47,630 nucleotides of DNA from Cryobacterium sp. (GCF_025463825.1 NZ_JAODBG010000096.1:1-47630); one strand, 5' to 3'. Shown: positions 1 through 10,435, counted from the first letter of the stretch. Program-made: numbers and translations. Notes: generated by a model not told the origin, from the sequence alone.

Positions 1-2
1 CC

Positions 3-212
3 CAAGAACCCGGCGGAGTTTTGGTCTGGACCTCACCGGGCAAGCGCACCTACCGCACCGACCCGGCCAACCCGATCGGCCCACCCCGGCCCCAACCGCC
101 GACCGTGGGACCGACAACCCCGAAGCGGCCCGCGGACGACAGCTACCTGATGCCCCGGCACCAGCCCCCACGCCACCCCTCGCCACCGGTGCCCGAAAAC
201 CCGCCGTTCTAA
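3..212 (+). CDS. C-terminal fragment of a DUF222/HNH endonuclease-like protein (runs in from the left)
   Basis: The last 69 codons of a gene that enters from the left edge; no start lies in the window. The residues GGVLVWTSPGKRTYRT resemble the segment found at and just after the HNH site in DUF222/13E12-type HNH proteins, where a W-T-S-P-x-G-x-x-Y pattern is common. These proteins occur in many copies in Microbacteriaceae and relatives. The remaining 50 residues are a Pro/Arg-rich tail without a recognisable fold. The DUF222 domain and the HNH catalytic residues lie outside the window, so activity and intactness cannot be judged. Family assignment rests on this short stretch only. Confidence 0.55.
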   Translation, partial: QEPGGVLVWTSPGKRTYRTDPANPIGPPRPQPPTVGPTTPKRPADDSYLMPRHQPPRHPSPPVPENPPF

Positions 213-258
213 TGACCTGTGAACGAACGAACGGACGCAATCCTCTTCACCGGGACTG

Positions 259-747
259 CTACAAGAGAAGCTTGAATCCCACGTGGGAAGAGGTGAAACC
301 CAGGCGCTCGTAAAACCTGTGGGCGTCCAGACGGGACGCGTCTGACGTCAGTTGCACGAGGCGGCAACCCCGGCTGCGCCCATACTCCACCGCCCAGGCG
401 ATCATCTCTCCGCCGAGTCCGTTGCCGCGGACGTCGGCACTCACCCGCACCGCCTCGATCTGCAGGCGGGTGGCCCCCGACCGGGCGAGGCCGGGCAACA
501 CCGTCAGCTGTTGCGTTCCCACCACGCGCCCGGCCGGGTCCTCGGCCACGACGAGCAGGTGCGCCGGGTCGCCGTCGATGGCGGTGAACGCGGCGAGGTA
601 CGGCGCCAGGTCTTCCGGCGCGACGGATTCCTCGGCGCTTCTCAGCTGATCGTCGGCGAGGAGACTGACGATGGCGGCCACATCCGTCGAGGCAGCCGGG
701 CGCAGGGTGAACGGGCCGCCGGGCAGATCGAAGACAGTCTCAGTCAT
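259..747 (-). CDS. GNAT family N-acetyltransferase
   Basis: A 162-residue single-domain acetyltransferase of the GNAT fold, expected to move an acetyl group from acetyl-CoA to an unknown amine. The acetyl-CoA loop is visible as VRVSADVRGNGLGGEMI (R-G-N-G-L-G, about residues 100-116), followed by the C-terminal motif HRFYERLGFTSSHVGF. Length is normal for the family. The start chosen is the ATG at 747 (MTETVFDL), because the 20 codons upstream in frame look like untranslated leader; no strong ribosome binding site is visible. It is transcribed away from another GNAT gene at 834, with an 86 bp divergent gap. The substrate cannot be predicted. Confidence 0.85.
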   Translation of the reverse strand: MTETVFDLPGGPFTLRPAASTDVAAIVSLLADDQLRSAEESVAPEDLAPYLAAFTAIDGDPAHLLVVAEDPAGRVVGTQQLTVLPGLARSGATRLQIEAVRVSADVRGNGLGGEMIAWAVEYGRSRGCRLVQLTSDASRLDAHRFYERLGFTSSHVGFKLLL

Positions 748-833
748 GCATCCAGCATGCCAGTGCCCGGCGGCGCCGTGCTCGTCAGCACCCGCGCACC
801 CGGCCAACGATGTGCCTCCGACAGAATGGACCG

Positions 834-1244
834 ATGAACATCGAGGAGATCTCCCCCGCCGCCTTCCCGGCCGTCATCGCGCTGTGGGAAGAGGCCGGCC
901 TGACCCGGCCGTGGAATCCCCCGGCCGCCGACCTGCAACGCGCGCTCGACACCCCGACGTCGACCGTGCTCGGAGCCGTCATCGACAACCGGCTCGTCGG
1001 CACGGTGATGGTGGGGCACGACGGACATCGTGGCTGGGTGTACTACCTGGCTGTCGCCCTGACCGAACGCGGTTCGGGCCTCGGCCGCACGCTGATGCAG
1101 GCGGCCGAAGCCTGGCTCGTGGAGCGCGGAGCCGTTAAGGTGCAGCTTATGGTGCGGGAGACCAACGCCGCCGTTTCCGGCTTCTACGATCGGCTGGGCT
1201 ACACGGATGCCGACGTGCGGGTGCTTGCCAAACGGCTCGACTGA
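834..1244 (+). CDS. ypeA: GNAT acetyltransferase, YpeA-like
   Basis: A 136-residue GNAT protein that resembles E. coli YpeA over its whole length: LWEEAGLTRPWNPP near the N terminus, VGTVMVGHDGHRGWVYYLAV in the middle, an acetyl-CoA loop (RGSGLGRTL) and FYDRLGYTDADV at the end. The start is the ATG giving MNIEEISP; an in-frame start at 810 would add eight atypical residues. No good Shine-Dalgarno is seen. The substrate of YpeA proteins is not established. The gene ends with TGA directly in front of, and in the same reading frame as, the truncated amidase remnant, so a deletion endpoint probably lies just after this stop codon. Confidence 0.87.
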   Translation: MNIEEISPAAFPAVIALWEEAGLTRPWNPPAADLQRALDTPTSTVLGAVIDNRLVGTVMVGHDGHRGWVYYLAVALTERGSGLGRTLMQAAEAWLVERGAVKVQLMVRETNAAVSGFYDRLGYTDADVRVLAKRLD

Positions 1245-2508
1245 CGCTGCGGCCCGGGTTCGCAGGGATCGTTGGCCGGCGTGCCCTTCCTGATCAAGGA
1301 CAGCGGCCCGTTCGCCCAGGGGGTGCGCTTCGCGCTCGGCAGCCGCAGCATCCAGGGCGTGGCCGCCGAGGTCGACCACGAGATGATGGTGCGGTTCCGG
1401 GCGGCCGGACTGGTGGCGATCGGCCAAAGCACGGCCCCGGAATTCGGTCTGAACTTTGCGACCGAACCCGTTCGCACCGGCCCCACCCGCAACCCGTGGG
1501 ACCTCGGCCGAGGGGTCGGCGGGTCCAGCGGAGGCGCGGCCGCCCTGGTCGCCGCCGGCGCCGTGCCCCTCGCCCACGCCAACGACGCGGCCGGCTCCAT
1601 CCGGGTGCCGGCAGCGTGCTGCGGCCTGGTCGGCCTCAAACCGAGCCGCGGTCGCACCCCGAACGGTCCGCTGGCCGGTGAGGCCGCGTTCGGGCTCATC
1701 GGTGAATTCGCTCTCACCCGCAGTGTGCGGGATGCCGCACACCTGCTCGACGCCGTCGGCGCCCCCAGCGTCGGCGAGAAGTACACCCTGCCGGCCCCGG
1801 CCACGAGCTTCGCCCGCACGATCCAGCAGGACCCGGGCCGGCTGCGCGTCGCGCTGATGCGCAGAGCCTGGTCCGGAGTTCCCGTGGATGCTCAGATGGC
1901 CGCCGCCGCCGAGGCCGTTGCCCGCACCTTGGAGTGGATCGGGCATGCGGTGCTTGAGGACGCGCCGGTACTTGATCCGGAGGACATCCTCGAAGCCGAG
2001 ATGCTGGGCGTGTTCGCCACCGGCACCGCCCTGCTGCGGGCGCCCCGACGGCCCGACCCAACTCGCCTCGAGGCCGTCTCCCGGGCAGTGCTCGCGGAAA
2101 CCGCGAACGCCAGCGCCCTGGATGTAGCCGCCGCGATCGACGCCCAGCACCGGGTGACCCGCTCGATCGGTGTCTTCCTTGGCCGGTACAACCTGTTGGT
2201 GACCCCGACTTTGGCGCAGCTGCCGCCCCGCCACGGCACCCTGGACTACAACGCCCCCGGCCACACCGCCCGCTCGTGGATCGGGCGCATCCTCGAGTTC
2301 GGACCGTTCACCGCGCCGTTCAACATCTCCGGGCACCCCGCGATAAGCCTCCCGCTCGGCCCGAGCCGCGAGGGCCTGCCCGTCGGGGTGCAACTGGTGG
2401 CAGCCTACGGCCGCGACGACCTGCTGCTGCAGGTGGCCGGCCGCCCAGCTGGAGCAGGCGATGCCCTGGGCCGGCCGGCTGCCGCCGATCCACGTCGACC
2501 AGGCCTGA
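1245..2508 (+). pseudogene. Amidase-signature hydrolase, 5'-truncated and frameshifted
   Basis: Remnant of an amidase-signature enzyme (amide hydrolysis by a Ser-cisSer-Lys triad). All three catalytic segments remain: Lys in GVPFLIKDS, the cis-Ser/Ser loop GVGGSSGGAAA, and DAAGSIRVPAA. About 70 N-terminal residues are missing: readable homology begins at LAGVPFLIKD, directly after the ypeA stop, with only a TTG as possible start. Near the 3' end the tetramer GGCC is doubled (GGCCGGCC, 2435-2442), shifting the frame. Removing one copy restores a normal tail (AAQLEQAMPWAGRLPPIHVD) ending at the TGA at 2506-2508; the shifted frame otherwise runs on to 2594. Two independent lesions make a pseudogene the best call, although an assembly error at the GC-rich duplication is possible. 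Confidence 0.8.
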
Positions 2509-2521
2509 GCGCCTTCCGCAC

Positions 2522-2593
2522 GGCAACTGTTACCCCTCCGGACAACTGGTCCCGGTGTGCCGGTCACAATTGTCCGAAACGGGAACAGTTGTA
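2522..2593. promoter_or_regulatory. Dyad-symmetric cluster of four CAGTTG-like motifs
   Basis: Between the amidase remnant and the LON-domain gene lie four related 10-mers. Two are on the minus strand (AACAGTTGCC at 2522-2531, ACCAGTTGTC at 2541-2550) and two on the plus strand (CACAATTGTC at 2565-2574, AACAGTTGTA at 2584-2593). They form nested inverted repeats: CAACTGTT (2524-2531) pairs with AACAGTTG (2584-2591), and CGGACAA (2539-2545) with TTGTCCG (2570-2576). This could be a multi-site operator for the downstream gene or a large transcription-ending cruciform. There is no T-run. Confidence 0.45.
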
Positions 2594-2649
2594 GCCGGGC
2601 ACCGGTCGTGACGCTTGGAATTCGGGCTGGAAGGTGCTTCGCTGGGGAC

Positions 2650-3426
2650 ATGTCGAACCACGCGAACCCGCCCGACGAGCCCGGAACCCCGGACCTGTCG
2701 TCTGGCGCGCGCGCGGAGGCCGGCACCATCGGCTTGCCGATGTTCCCGCTCGGTTCGGTCCTGTTCCCGCATATGCCGCTGCAGCTGCGGGTCTTCGAGC
2801 AGCGATACCTGATGATGCTCGCGCGCATCCTCGAGTCTGAACCCGCCGAGTTCGGGGTGGTGCTGATCGAACGCGGCCAGGAGGTCGGCGGCGGTGAGCA
2901 TCCGTTCAGCACCGGCACCGTCGCCCAGGTTATAGAGCTGGTGGCGCCCGAGGGTTTCGTGGGTCTCGTCGCCCAGGGCGACCGGCGCATCGAGGTGGTG
3001 GAGTGGAGCGATGACGCCCCTTACCCGCAGGCGGTGGTGCGGGAGCTACCGGCCCTGGTCTGGGACGACGCCCTGACGCCCCTGCGGGTCCTCGCCGAGC
3101 AGACCGTGCGCCGCACCCTTGCCCTTGCCAGCGAATTCACCGATGACGCTTGGGCAGCGGATGTCGCCCTGTCGGAAGATCCGGTGGAGTCCGCCTGGCA
3201 GTTGGCCGGCATCGCCCCGGTGGGCCCGCTCGACCAGGTGGCGATGCTGCGCTCCACCACCATGGCCGGGCTGCTGCGCTCGATCTTCGACCACACCGAA
3301 ACCGCCGCCGACGCGTACCGGCTGCCGAGCCCCGACCAGTCTGACGACCTGGACCCAGACGAGCTCGGTCCAGACCAACTCGGTCCAGACGAGTTCGGTC
3401 CCGACGGCCTGGGTCCGGACGCCTGA
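2650..3426 (+). CDS. LON peptidase substrate-binding domain protein
   Basis: A 258-residue cytoplasmic protein with an N-terminal LON substrate-binding domain (PUA-like) but no ATPase or protease domain. The hallmark is LPMFPLGSVLFPHMPLQLRV at about residues 28-47, then FEQRYLMML and FGVVLIERG. Such stand-alone LON-N proteins are common in actinobacteria; their role is unknown, probably protein or ligand binding. The start ATG at 2650 is preceded by a purine-rich stretch (GGAAGG about 15 bases upstream). The last 23 residues are a tandem pentapeptide repeat of the type P-D-x-L/F-G, encoded by 15-base DNA repeats, giving a very acidic tail. The gene stands alone, with a motif cluster upstream that may regulate it. 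Confidence 0.88.
   Translation: MSNHANPPDEPGTPDLSSGARAEAGTIGLPMFPLGSVLFPHMPLQLRVFEQRYLMMLARILESEPAEFGVVLIERGQEVGGGEHPFSTGTVAQVIELVAPEGFVGLVAQGDRRIEVVEWSDDAPYPQAVVRELPALVWDDALTPLRVLAEQTVRRTLALASEFTDDAWAADVALSEDPVESAWQLAGIAPVGPLDQVAMLRSTTMAGLLRSIFDHTETAADAYRLPSPDQSDDLDPDELGPDQLGPDEFGPDGLGPDA
3355..3423 (+). repeat. 15-base tandem repeat coding for acidic pentapeptides
   Basis: Four full 15-base units (3355-3369, 3370-3384, 3385-3399, 3400-3414) plus a 9-base partial unit at the end of the LON-domain gene. They encode PDELG, PDQLG, PDEFG, PDGLG and PDA. The units differ by a few bases and stay in frame, so copy number could vary without breaking the gene. Confidence 0.85.
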
Positions 3427-3483
3427 GCGCACCCGACCACCCATACCCTAGAACGTGGCACCATTCCGGGGCAGCATGGGGAC

Positions 3484-3797
3484 ATGCCAGACTCTCTGCC
3501 CGCCCACGCGGCCGCCCCTGACCCCGCTCCGGTCGGCACACCCATCCCTCGGCACGACAGGTTCTCGGACGGCTCGATGAAGGCAAGCGGGCTGGAGTTG
3601 GATGGCGCATTGCACGGACAGTGGGATCGGTTCCGGACCGACGGAACCCTGCTGCGTTCCGGCCGATTCCACCTCGGCGAGCAGGTCGGCGCCTGGCGCA
3701 CCGGGGATCGCACCGGACGTCTCTCGTCAAGGAAACCGAGTTCCGCGCAGCACCATCACCAGCGGCGGAGTCGGCGACGGAACCGGGTCCGCGGTAA
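3484..3797 (+). pseudogene. YwqK-family (MORN-like) protein with 2-base frameshift
   Basis: A small protein of the YwqK/MORN-repeat type: DGSMKASGLELDGALHGQWD, FRTDGTLLRSGRFHLGEQVG and AWRTGDRTGRL follow the family pattern of short beta hairpins. A doubled TC in CTCTC (about 3720-3725) shifts the frame. Removing it gives LVKETEFRAAPSPAAES and a stop at 3795-3797, four bases before the start of the next gene. As it stands, the frame runs straight into the FAD monooxygenase remnant, giving an artificial fusion. Members are often annotated as an antitoxin, but I see no toxin partner. A sequencing error at the dinucleotide repeat cannot be excluded. Confidence 0.65.
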
Positions 3798-3801
3798 GAC
3801 C

Positions 3802-4844
3802 GTGGCCAGGGCGCCTGGACCTGCGGGCTTCGACACCGACGTCCTGATCGTCGGCGCCGGACCCACCGGGCTTACCCTGGCCAGGGAACTGCACACCCTC
3901 GGCGTGGGCGCGTGGCTCGTCGACAGCGCCCCGGATGCCGTGCACGAGTCCCGGGCGCTGGCCATCCAGGCGCGCACCCTCGAAGTGCTCGCCCGCAACG
4001 GGCTCGCGGACGACCTGGTCGCCGCCGGCGACCCGACGGGAACCCTGCTACTCCATCCGAGCGGGTCCGCCGCCACCGGCTGACCGGCCTCGAGCAGGAC
4101 GCCGCCGGCGTCACGGCCACCCTCGAGTCGCCCGGCGTGCCGCCCCGGGTCGTGCGCGCCCGCTTCGTTGTGGGGTGTGACGGCGCCCACAGCGCGACCC
4201 GACGCCTGGCGGGAATCGACTTCGCCGGCCGGTCCTTCCCGCAACGATTCCTGCTGGCCGACGTAGAGGCGGACGGTCTGGAACGAGGCAGGGTGCACGT
4301 CTTCCTCGCCAGGACCGGCCCGATGTTCCTGTTCCCGCTCGGCACCCCCGCCAGCTGGCGGCTGATCGTGACTCTGCCACGGTCTGCGCCCCGCGGACCC
4401 GTCACCCTGCCCGTCGTGCAGGCCGCCGTCGCCAGCCACACTCGGGAGCACATCGTGGTGCACCACCCCGCCTGGCTCACGGAGTTCACCGTCAGCAGCC
4501 GCCTGGCCGAGGCGTTCCGGCGCGGCCGGGTGTTCCTTGCCGGCGACGCGGCGCATATCCACAGCCCGGCCGGCGCCCAGGGCATGAACACCGGCATCCA
4601 GGATGCCGTGAACCTCGGCTGGAAGCTCGCCCTCGTCTGCCACGGCGAGGCCGTCCCCGCCCTGCTGCGCAGCCACGAACGCGAACGGATGCCGGTTGCG
4701 CGCGCGGTGCTGGCGATGACCGACCGTGCCTTCCGGGTGGCGACCGTCCAGATCCCCGTCCAAGGGCCGGGGTCAGCAGACCGTCAGTCCCCCGATAGCC
4801 GCCGCTTAGGCACGCCAGTGCGGGCGCATAGAAACGCCGCCTAA
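3802..4844 (+). pseudogene. FAD-dependent aromatic-ring monooxygenase, decayed
   Basis: Remnant of a class A flavoprotein hydroxylase (PheA/TfdB-like). The FAD-binding GxGxxG is intact (VLIVGAGPTGLTLAREL), as are the DG motif (FVVGCDGAHSATRRLAGI) and the GD motif (VFLAGDAAHIHSPAGAQGMN). Translation from GTG 3802 meets a stop at 4081-4083. Homology resumes in another frame at VRRHRLTGLEQDAAGV (about 4065), and about 60 residues expected between the two parts are absent, pointing to an internal deletion. The C terminus is also short: after AMTDRAFRVATVQIPVQ the usual thioredoxin-like end is missing and a short unrelated tail stops at 4844. Roughly 345 codons remain against about 500 in intact homologues. 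Confidence 0.8.
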
Positions 4845-4853
4845 ACAGGAGGA

Positions 4854-5837
4854 ATGCGACCCACCTCCACCGGAAAACCCCGACGCACCCGACGCCGGGT
4901 GATCATCAGCTCGGCTTTGGCACTCACCCTGGCGCTGGGCGGCAGCACCACCTGGGCGCTCGACCGATTCGTCATCGAGCACGCCGAGATCACGGATGTC
5001 GACGCCTACGAGGCCGAGAATTCGTCGGTCACCGCCACCGACGACGACACCGCCGACGGCAGCACCGACAGCACGGACGAAACCACGGTCACGGACACCG
5101 GCTACGACTCCGACGACGCGGACGTGTCGATTTCCACCGTCGTCACCGGCACCGGCGACGAGACGGTCACCTACTACGTGGCCGACGTCACCCTCACCGA
5201 CGCCACGGCCCTGCGCTCGGCGTTCGCCAAGAACGCCTTCGGGGAGAACATCACCGAAACCACCTCTGCCATCGCCGCAGACAACGACGCGATCTTCGCC
5301 ATCAACGGCGACTATTACGGCTTCCGGGACACGGGCATCGTCATCCGCAACGGCGTCGTCTACCGCGACGAAGGTGCCAGGCAGGGCCTCGCCTTCTACC
5401 TGGACGGATCGGTGCAGGTGTACGACGAGACCACGACCTCGGCCGACGAACTCCTCGCCGACGGCGTCTGGAACACCGTCTCGTTCGGGCCGGCGATCGT
5501 CGAGGACGGCGCCGTCGTCGACGGCATCGAAGACGTCGAGATCGACACCAATGTGGGCAACCACTCGATCCAGGGCGACCAGCCACGCACCGCGATCGGC
5601 GTCATCGACGACAACCACCTGGTCTTCGTGGTCGTCGACGGGCGCAGCCCCGGTTACAGCGCCGGCGTCACCCTCCCCGGTCTGGCCGGGATCATGCAGG
5701 GCCTGGGCGCGACCACCGCCTACAACCTCGACGGCGGCGGCTCGTCGACGATGTACTTCAACGGTTCCCTGGTCAACGATCCGCTCGGCACCGGCAGCGA
5801 GCGCGGCACCTCCGACATCCTCTACATTCAAGGGTGA
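4854..5837 (+). CDS. Phosphodiester glycosidase (NAGPA-domain) family protein, membrane-anchored
   Basis: A 327-residue protein with a basic N terminus (residues 1-15), one membrane segment (about 16-36, IISSALALTLALGG), an Asp/Thr/Glu-rich linker (about 45-85) and an extracellular NAGPA domain (about 100-327). Family signatures are AINGDYYGFRDTGIVIRNG and TTAYNLDGGGSSTMYFNGS. In animals this fold removes GlcNAc from a phosphodiester; bacterial members are thought to act on sugar-phosphate or exopolysaccharide links in the envelope. AGGAGG lies only one base before the ATG, closer than usual; the alternative GTG at 4899 would remove the positive N terminus. It overlaps the next gene by four bases (GTGA), so the two are co-translated. 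Confidence 0.85.
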   Translation: MRPTSTGKPRRTRRRVIISSALALTLALGGSTTWALDRFVIEHAEITDVDAYEAENSSVTATDDDTADGSTDSTDETTVTDTGYDSDDADVSISTVVTGTGDETVTYYVADVTLTDATALRSAFAKNAFGENITETTSAIAADNDAIFAINGDYYGFRDTGIVIRNGVVYRDEGARQGLAFYLDGSVQVYDETTTSADELLADGVWNTVSFGPAIVEDGAVVDGIEDVEIDTNVGNHSIQGDQPRTAIGVIDDNHLVFVVVDGRSPGYSAGVTLPGLAGIMQGLGATTAYNLDGGGSSTMYFNGSLVNDPLGTGSERGTSDILYIQG

Positions 5838-6863
5838 GCCGGCGCATGATCATCCTGATCCCCGCCTTCGAACCGGATGCCCGCCTCGTGTCCCTCGTTG
5901 CCGACCTGCGCGCCGGCGCCGAACCGTTCCCTGTCCTGGTGGTCGACGACGGCAGCGGTGCGGACTACCGGCCGGTGTTCGATGCCGTGCGCGCCCTGGG
6001 CGCCGAGGTCATCGGGCACCCGGTCAACCTCGGCAAGGGCTGTTCACTCAAGGCCGGCTTCCGCCACATCCTCAGCCGGTACCCCGGGGCAGCCGTGGTC
6101 TGCGCCGACAGCGACGGTCAGCACCGGGTGCGCGACATCGTGCGGGTGGCCGACCGGGTGCGGCAGCACGCCGGCCGGGCCGATGCCCCGGTCGTCCTGG
6201 GCGCCCGCCGCTTCACCGGCACGGTGCCGCTGCGCAGCCGGGTAGGAAACACGCTGGCCAGGCAGGCCTTCCGTTTCTCCACGACGGTCAGCCTCCGCGA
6301 CACCCAGACAGGCCTGCGCGGCTACCCGGCCAGCCTGCTCGCGGGACTCGTCGGTGTCGACGGGAACCGGTTCGAATACGAACTGAACACCCTGCTCGAG
6401 GCGTCGAGGGTCGGTCGGCGCATCGAGGAGGTCGACATCGAGACCGTCTACCTGCATGGCAATGCGTCGTCGCATTTCCGGCCGGTGGTCGACTCCCTCC
6501 GGGTGATGCGGCCGCTGCTGGTCTATGGGGCCGTGTCCTTCGGCTCCTTCCTGATCGATCTGCTGGCCCTGCAGGCGTTCGTGGCCGTCACCGGCGTGCT
6601 GGGCGCCAGCGTCGTCGCCGCCCGGCTGCTGAGTGCCTCGGTGAACTTCCTGCTCAACCGCACGCTGGTCTTCGCCGGCACCCGACCTCATCGCGTCCGG
6701 CGTGAGGCTGCGGCGTATGCCGGGCTGGCCGTGGCGCTGTTGGCCGCAAGTTATGCGGGTTTGAGCCTGCTCACCCGGCTCGGTGTGCCGCTTCTGGCCG
6801 CCAAGCTCCTGACGGATGCCACGCTCTACCTGGTCGGTTTCCAGGTGCAGCGGCGCGTCGTCT

Positions 6864-8690
<1,827 letters not shown>

Positions 8691-8801
8691 GACCCCATGA
8701 AACTCCCCCTTGGCCGGGCTGGAAAGGGGCGGTGAGCACCTACTTCGAGCACTCCGCGGTGGAAGCGTTCAGGGCGTCGAGCAGGGCCGGCAGGAGGACT
8801 G

Positions 8802-9110
8802 CTATAACACCATGGAGAGCACGATTTGCAGCACCACCACGGCCAGCGTCGCCCCGGCAAGGGCCAGGGCGGCGAGGGTGAGACCGCTGCCGACGGCCCC
8901 GGCGGGAATGACCCGGCGGGCCTGCAGCGTGAAGGCGAGGCCGACGCCCCCGACCAGGAGTGCCGGCACCGGGAATACGACGGCCACGACCAGGCCGAGC
9001 AGCGCCACCCAGAAGCCAGGGACCCGGCCGGGTGCCTTCGTCCAGTCCAATTGCGGAGCTCCCAGTCCGAGAAGGCGATTGCCTTCCATCTTGGCTCGAG
9101 GATCGTTCAC
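8802..9110 (-). CDS. Small membrane protein, DUF4190-like
   Basis: A 102-residue protein with a soluble N-terminal part (about 1-35) and two hydrophobic segments (about 38-62, FWVALLGLVVAVVFPVPALL; about 75-100, LTLAALALAGATLAVVVL). The layout resembles DUF4190 proteins, whose function is unknown. The start is a GTG at 9110, chosen because AAGGAG lies seven bases upstream; longer in-frame starts add an Arg-rich leader with no family look. It is transcribed in the same direction as, and upstream of, the broken acetate-CoA ligase, separated by 111 bp. Confidence 0.65.
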   Translation of the reverse strand: MNDPRAKMEGNRLLGLGAPQLDWTKAPGRVPGFWVALLGLVVAVVFPVPALLVGGVGLAFTLQARRVIPAGAVGSGLTLAALALAGATLAVVVLQIVLSMVL

Positions 9111-9232
9111 GGGCTGCTCCTTCGAGGGACCGTTGGACCGCTTCGGCCGCGCCCGCTCTTCGACCCCATTCTGGCGCATCCTGCCCGACAAAGGGCATAG
9201 CGCTCCGCGTCAGGGCCGCCGGGCGTTACGCG

Positions 9233-9997
9233 TCAGGGCCGGCTGCCCGCTGCCCGGCGTCGGCCGGTGGCGTTCTCCAGCGCCAGCGGGGTGGCGTCGA
9301 CCAGGATCACATTGAGCCGGTCGACGAACGCGGCGAGCGCCTGGAACCGTTCCATCACGACGTCGACGAAGTCCTCCCGGAGGGCGGCGTCGCCGGGCAG
9401 CCGTGCGAACTGGGCCCAGCTGCGCACTCGCAACAGGTCGGCGGCCGGGTGCTCCGGGGGAAAACCGCGGGGTGTGCGAAGCAAGGGTCGGCCCTCGAAA
9501 GGCTCGGCGAGCCGCGCAAGGGTCGCGTCGGCGAGCACGGCGCGCATCTGCTCGTGGTGCTCCAGGAGGTGCTCGCGGATCGCCCGCAGCTGGTCCGGCC
9601 CCGGCGAATACGCGCCGCCGGCCACCATCACACCGTGCACCCCCACCTGCAGGAAGAACCCGGCGCCGCCGGACTTCTCGAGCCCCTGCCGGGGCCAGCT
9701 AGCGGCGAGGTGCGTCTTGTACGGAGTCTTGTCGTTGGAGAACCGCACGTCGCGATAGATCCGCAGCATGGCCTTGGGGGCCGGTCGCCGGTAGTCGGGC
9801 GCGATGTCAGCCAACTGGACATTGATCGCGTCGATCACCTCAAGCATCGGAGCCTTCAGCTCCGACTCGTAGACGGGCTTGTGTTCCTGAAACCACTCGC
9901 GGTTGTTGCGATGCTCGAGCTCCTCGAGAAAATCGAACGCCTGCTCGCTGAAACGGGGTCCCACTTGCACGCTCCTCGACCGGTGACTCCCTGCCAC
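9233..9997 (-). CDS. DUF2461 (TIGR02453) family protein
   Basis: A 254-residue protein matching the DUF2461/TIGR02453 family. Its conserved blocks are FLEELEHRNNREWFQEHKPV near the N terminus, LRIYRDVRFSNDKTPYKTHL in the centre, and GVMVAGGAYSPGPDQLRAIR plus FPPEHPAADLLRVRSWAQF later. The family is widespread, cytoplasmic and of unknown function. The start GTG at 9997 is supported by GGAGG seven bases upstream. The last few residues are basic (TGRRRAAGSRP). Neighbours on the same strand are a beta-rich unknown upstream and a DUF4190-like protein downstream; the gaps are too long to claim an operon. Confidence 0.88.
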   Translation of the reverse strand: MAGSHRSRSVQVGPRFSEQAFDFLEELEHRNNREWFQEHKPVYESELKAPMLEVIDAINVQLADIAPDYRRPAPKAMLRIYRDVRFSNDKTPYKTHLAASWPRQGLEKSGGAGFFLQVGVHGVMVAGGAYSPGPDQLRAIREHLLEHHEQMRAVLADATLARLAEPFEGRPLLRTPRGFPPEHPAADLLRVRSWAQFARLPGDAALREDFVDVVMERFQALAAFVDRLNVILVDATPLALENATGRRRAAGSRP

Positions 9998-10066
9998 CTG
10001 GCTGCCTCCATTCTCCCGCGCTCCGGGCCCTCCGGCGCGTCGGCCGGTGGACGCTCGAGCGGGCGG

Positions 10067-10435
10067 TCAGGAGGACTTCTTGGTGACCGTGACCGAGATG
10101 GAGATCGGTCCGATTCCAATGGTCACCGTTACGGTGCGCACCTTCGGTGCCTGAGCGCGCGCGACGGCCGTGCCCTGCTGGTCGGGTTGCGGGCCCGCCG
10201 TATCGCTGGCGTCCACCGTTTTCAAAGTCACCTGGGTGTCGACACCGACCTCGGCGAACACCTTCTGCACCGCCTGGCTGTCGCCGCCGTGCACGGCGTC
10301 GATCAGGCGTGCGGTGAGCGCATCGCCCTTCGACAGCGCGTCGGCCACCTGGCCCACCTGCATCGCGTATTTCTGGATGCCCGCCACCTCGTGCAGTGAA
10401 TCCGCCGGGGTGGTGTTCTTGTCGTCTGCGTCCAT
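10067..10435 (-). CDS. Unrecognised small protein with beta-rich C terminus
   Basis: I do not recognise this 122-residue protein. It opens with a polar stretch (MDADDKNTTPADSLHEVAG), has two probable helices (IQKYAMQVGQVADALSKGDA and LIDAVHGGDSQAVQKVFAEV), a Gln/Ala/Pro-rich linker, and ends in a striking alternating hydrophobic/polar stretch (VRTVTVTIGIGPISISVTVT) followed by Lys-Lys-Ser-Ser. No signal peptide or membrane segment is visible. The start ATG at 10435 has an excellent GGAGGAG six bases upstream, which argues that it is a real, well-translated gene. It lies in the same direction as the flanking repair and DUF2461 genes but is separated by spacers of 69 and 91 bp. Confidence 0.75.
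   Translation of the reverse strand: MDADDKNTTPADSLHEVAGIQKYAMQVGQVADALSKGDALTARLIDAVHGGDSQAVQKVFAEVGVDTQVTLKTVDASDTAGPQPDQQGTAVARAQAPKVRTVTVTIGIGPISISVTVTKKSS

Noticed and set aside
744..2990. A 748-codon open frame on the minus strand
   Set aside because: It runs antisense through a GNAT gene, the amidase remnant and the start of the LON-domain gene, and its product is low-complexity Gly/Arg/His-rich, typical of shadow frames in GC-rich DNA.
3484..3797. Toxin-antitoxin system because YwqK proteins are often labelled antitoxin
   Set aside because: No toxin-like gene is adjacent and the gene itself is frameshifted.
3484..4083. A natural fusion of a YwqK-like domain to an FAD monooxygenase N terminus
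   Set aside because: Removing a doubled TC restores a normal YwqK end with its own stop at 3797 and the monooxygenase has its own GTG at 3802; the fusion is better explained by the frameshift.
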